Positions 31,730 through 34,470 of a stretch of DNA of 34,470 bases are shown in pieces. Position 1 is the first letter of the stretch, and each line of letters opens with the position of its first letter. The DNA comes from Planctomycetales bacterium. GTDB lineage: Bacteria; Planctomycetota; Planctomycetia; Pirellulales; JAEUIK01. A program made the position numbers and the translations under genes. The DNA lies in contig JAGQPT010000270.1 of NCBI GenBank assembly GCA_020426575.1, forward strand, positions 1-34,470, in the 5' to 3' direction. The notes under the pieces are model-generated. The model saw only the letters and a list, made by a program, of their open reading frames with translations, was not told the DNA's origin and ran no database searches.

Positions 31730-33913
31730 TTAGCTGACCAGGGACACGATCCCGGCGAGTATTCCCAGTATCACCACACCGGACAACAGCTTCAAGCGCG
31801 TGCTGTAATACCCTCGGGTCATCGTGTCGAGTTTGAAGTAGCCGAACAAGGTGCCCAACACCGCCAGCAGCGCTCCCGAGAGCACGCCGGTCATGGCGAG
31901 TCGCTCGTTGACCATGCGTTGGCGGGTGACGACTTCGAGGTGACGTCGCACGTCGGGCGAATACTCCAGCCGCGCGTACATCGTCCGCATGGGGCCGACC
32001 GACGTCTCGCGCCGTTCTTCCCAAACGTTGGTGACGAGTCGGCTGCGGAGGTAACCGCGATCGAGGACGTCGAAGTTGCCGACCCCCGGCTGCAGGTGGG
32101 TCAGGTAGTCGCTCGTGGCCCGGTGTATCGCGTCGTCCAGTGCCCGGTCGCATTCGACTCGCGTTTCGTACGGCCCGGCCGAGACCGTGACGCGGTAGAC
32201 GCCGTCGTTCTTTAGTTGGTCCTCATCGTCGACCCAGTCGGGGCGGTCGGGAGAGGTATCGATCTCGATGGGGGAATCGATCTCGATCGCCTCGCTTTCG
32301 CGTCGGGGAATCGACGCAACGACCGGCGGCACGGGGGCGGCCGCGGGCGTGGCGGGCGAAATTGGTGACGGAGGCGCTTCCGTGCCCTCCGCGCCGATCA
32401 ACAGCTCAGGATCTCGGTCCAGCGTGGCCGCAGAAGGAGCAGTCGCGGCCTGTGGCTCGGCTGCCGCGTCGGCGTCGGACTCCGCGGCGGTCTTGGGCTC
32501 ATTCGCGGAGTCGTCGTCCGCAGGCTGTTCGGCTGTCGACGCCCCGGCGCTCGCGTCGGCTGTCGAGGTATCGGCTGTCGAGGCGTCTGATGTCGTGGAG
32601 TCCGCGACGTCGGCGGCCTCGGCGCTTGCATCTGCTGCGGTGGCATTGGCTGCAGTGGCAGCTGATGCTTCAGCAGCCGCCGATTCGACGTTGGAGGTGT
32701 CGACGTTGGTTGTGTCGACGTCGCCATCGCTGGTAGCTGCTTGGTCGGCGGCCCCGGCACTTTCGCTGGTATTCTCGCCGGTCTCCTCGACGGGATTGTC
32801 GGCTTGCGACGTCTCTTGTTCCGCGTCGTGGCTATCCGTTTCGCTGTCCACCGGCTCCGGACTTTCTGGCGGCTCCGCTGCGGACGAGTCGTCGGCAGTG
32901 TCCGGATCCGCAGCGGCAACATCACCGCCGCGCAGGGCGTCTTCCGGCGATTGAGCCGCTTCCTGCTGTTCCACGTCGTCGTCGAGTTGGGCAAGTTGTT
33001 TGCCCGCGTCGGAATCGTCGACCGGCAGTAGGGCCGCGACAATCTGCTCTCGCGACGCGTCGACCAACTGCTGCTCGACGTCGGTGAGCGGCTGACGCTG
33101 GTAGACCTGCAGGCGCACCGAGTCGTCGTCGACTTCCTGTGTGAACGTGCCCTGGATCGTTGCTTCAACGCGCTCGTCGAGCCAGATCAGCTCGGCGGCG
33201 AGTTCGTCCACGTCGGCGGCGCCCGTGGCACCATGTGGCACACCAATCACCCGAATCACGCGCGGTCCCTGAGTGTCGTCCTTGAGTTTCGTCGAACGGG
33301 ACAGGTCACGCGTCACGGCGGCAAGTGGTATCGCGTTGTTGTTGTCGTCACCCTGCAGACGGATGCGGCGGAGTTGGCCAAGGTCGACCGGATGTTCCGG
33401 ATCAGCCAAGGCCACAAGTTCGACAAACGTCGCCACGGCGTCGGCGAGTTGGCTCGCCGAGACGTGGAGTTCGTCGATGGCCGACGGGTCGAGCGCGAGT
33501 CGCACAACCGTCGCGGCGTCGCGGTCCGAAACATTCAGAGCGTCGGCGTGTTGCGCCGTCGTCGGGGTCACGACCGGCTGGGGATGCACGTCGTTTTCAA
33601 GCCGGACCGTTTTAGCATGTTGTTCGTCGACGCGCACGGCCAGTCGAGGTGCGTGCGGGCCGTCGGGGCGGAATTCTTGTGCGGGTTCTACTGGCACTAC
33701 GCGGTGAGCTCGGTAACCGACGAGGGCAATGCCGATGAGCACCACCGGCGTGATCAGCAGGCCGGTGGCGATCAGCCCCAGGACGGCCCACCCACCACCT
33801 TTTTTGACCACGGTCACCCACATCAACACGATCAGCGCGACGACGATCAGCTCCCAGAAGCCGATCACTCCGATGAACGCCAGCGGCGCGAAATGTTGAT
33901 CAACGGCAGGCAT
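31730..33913 (-). CDS. Large membrane protein with acidic disordered linker
   Basis: 727 residues from 33913, with GAGGAG ten bases upstream. Two N-terminal helices (residues about 10-35, IGFWELIVVALIVLMWVTVV, and 40-66, VLGLIATGLLITPVVLIGIA) are separated by a basic loop (KKGGG), so residues about 70-680 are probably periplasmic. Residues about 95-320 look folded (VRLALDPSAIDELHVSASQL, TRDLSRSTKLKDDTQGPRVI, IRVIGVPHG). Residues about 325-515 are an Asp/Glu/Ala/Ser/Thr-rich linker with short repeats (TSTADTS-like, DTTNVDTSNVES). A second folded domain (about 560-670, RPDWVDDEDQLKNDGVYRVT, AGPYETRVECDRALDDAIHR) precedes two C-terminal helices (LAMTGVLSGALLAVLGTLFG; LKLLSGVVILGILAGIVSLV). Family not named. 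Its neighbourhood suggests an envelope sensor or structural partner of the ECF sigma system. Confidence 0.72.
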   Translation of the reverse strand: MPAVDQHFAPLAFIGVIGFWELIVVALIVLMWVTVVKKGGGWAVLGLIATGLLITPVVLIGIALVGYRAHRVVPVEPAQEFRPDGPHAPRLAVRVDEQHAKTVRLENDVHPQPVVTPTTAQHADALNVSDRDAATVVRLALDPSAIDELHVSASQLADAVATFVELVALADPEHPVDLGQLRRIRLQGDDNNNAIPLAAVTRDLSRSTKLKDDTQGPRVIRVIGVPHGATGAADVDELAAELIWLDERVEATIQGTFTQEVDDDSVRLQVYQRQPLTDVEQQLVDASREQIVAALLPVDDSDAGKQLAQLDDDVEQQEAAQSPEDALRGGDVAAADPDTADDSSAAEPPESPEPVDSETDSHDAEQETSQADNPVEETGENTSESAGAADQAATSDGDVDTTNVDTSNVESAAAEASAATAANATAADASAEAADVADSTTSDASTADTSTADASAGASTAEQPADDDSANEPKTAAESDADAAAEPQAATAPSAATLDRDPELLIGAEGTEAPPSPISPATPAAAPVPPVVASIPRRESEAIEIDSPIEIDTSPDRPDWVDDEDQLKNDGVYRVTVSAGPYETRVECDRALDDAIHRATSDYLTHLQPGVGNFDVLDRGYLRSRLVTNVWEERRETSVGPMRTMYARLEYSPDVRRHLEVVTRQRMVNERLAMTGVLSGALLAVLGTLFGYFKLDTMTRGYYSTRLKLLSGVVILGILAGIVSLVS

Positions 33914-33926
33914 TGCTCTTCTCTCC

Positions 33927-34470
33927 TCAGGCCGCTTGCTGAACGGCGGGTCGATCTTCGGTGCTGGCCCAGGGACTGGCCATTTGGACGGCCACGGCGA
34001 TGGCCACGGCCACGATCACGCCCCAGGGCTGCGGAAACGGGATGCCGACGGCAGGAATCATGTACGCAACCAGCCCACAGAGAAACACGGACCAGATGCT
34101 CAACCGCGTCCGCCGCAATGGGTCGGCCATTTTCCACCACCGCATCACGGCAAACAGCAGGCAAAAGTAGGCCATGGCGCCGCGCGGAGTGGGCTGGCCG
34201 CGTTCATCGGCGAGCGAGGCAAATGGGTCGACCATCTGAAAATCGCGGGCGACGCTCCAATCGCTGTCGCGGGGCAATTCGAGCCACAACGCCGAGATCA
34301 CGCCGCTGGCAAAGAGACCCACGAGCAGTCCGGCCACAAGCAACACGAACCGACGCATCGTGGGATCGCCGTTGCGGCCTTCCCAAAACTTCGACGGGAT
34401 CAGGATTGCCCAGGCGCCGACGGTCGCCACCAAGGCGGTCCAGGCAAATCGAGCCAAGTACATTTCTTCG
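33927..34470 (-). CDS. Four-helix membrane protein (cut by the window edge)
   Basis: At least 178 residues from ATG 34463, but the frame stays open to the window end (two Glu codons precede the Met), so the true start may lie outside. Hydrophobic segments: YLARFAWTALVATVGAWAILI, FVLLVAGLLVGLFASGVISAL, a short one around AMAYFCLLFAVMRWW and the last pair IWSVFLCGLVAYMIPAVGI and WGVIVAVAIAVAVQMAS. Between helices 2 and 3 is an acidic loop (ELPRDSDWSVARDFQMVDPF). The motif IPSKFWEGRNGDPTMRRF in the first loop is conserved-looking and charged. There is no enzymatic signature. It ends 13 bp before the 727-residue membrane protein gene, so the two are almost certainly co-transcribed. Confidence 0.7.
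   Translation of the reverse strand, partial: EEMYLARFAWTALVATVGAWAILIPSKFWEGRNGDPTMRRFVLLVAGLLVGLFASGVISALWLELPRDSDWSVARDFQMVDPFASLADERGQPTPRGAMAYFCLLFAVMRWWKMADPLRRTRLSIWSVFLCGLVAYMIPAVGIPFPQPWGVIVAVAIAVAVQMASPWASTEDRPAVQQAA

Noticed and set aside
1-34470. tRNA, rRNA, prophage or insertion sequence
   Set aside because: No cloverleaf with conserved T-loop, no rRNA-like stretch, no transposase or integrase, and no phage structural gene were found.

Overview
The window looks like a chromosomal segment of a planctomycete, most likely of the Pirellulales/Rhodopirellula type. The basis is a PSD-domain (DUF1587/1595/1592/1588/1585) CxxCH protein directly followed by a DUF1552 protein, a long disordered lipoprotein beside a Wza-type export protein, an ECF sigma factor with a short partner, high GC content and many large secreted proteins of unknown function. 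No rRNA, tRNA, insertion sequence, phage or CRISPR array was seen. The content is chromosomal and mostly housekeeping plus lineage-specific genes.

Layout. 1-915: the end of a family 4 uracil-DNA glycosylase, convergent with a four-helix membrane protein. 1504-4927: the PSD/DUF1552 pair, overlapping by 8 bp. 5265-9277: a lipoprotein with a very long Pro/Ala-rich linker and a TPR-like domain, then a polysaccharide export protein. 9385-13949 (minus strand): a DUF11-repeat surface protein with a Tyr/Gln/Gly-rich low-complexity region, a MazG-like pyrophosphohydrolase and a pseudo-receiver protein behind a recognisable promoter and a structured leader. 14290-16848 (plus): LarC, a small membrane-anchored protein and a GNAT acetyltransferase. 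16878-19286 (minus): LptB, a small secreted protein and a TIM-barrel isomerase-like protein. 19469-23066 (plus): a large secreted protein of unknown function and a NIF3-family protein.

23394-27363 (plus) is the most intriguing block: a family 2 glycosyltransferase, a protein distantly resembling the bacillithiol ligase BshC that starts within the glycosyltransferase stop (ATGA), and an Eis-like double-GNAT protein. A sigma70-like promoter with a symmetric element at the predicted transcription start precedes the block. The three enzyme types recall those used to build glycosylated low-molecular-weight thiols, but that pathway is only a hypothesis here. A HicAB toxin-antitoxin pair follows.

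28092-34470 (all minus): transketolase, then, reading upstream, a short ECF-partner protein, an ECF sigma factor, a 727-residue membrane protein with a large probably periplasmic domain and acidic linker, and a four-helix membrane protein cut by the window edge. The last four are closely spaced and could form one envelope-signalling unit.
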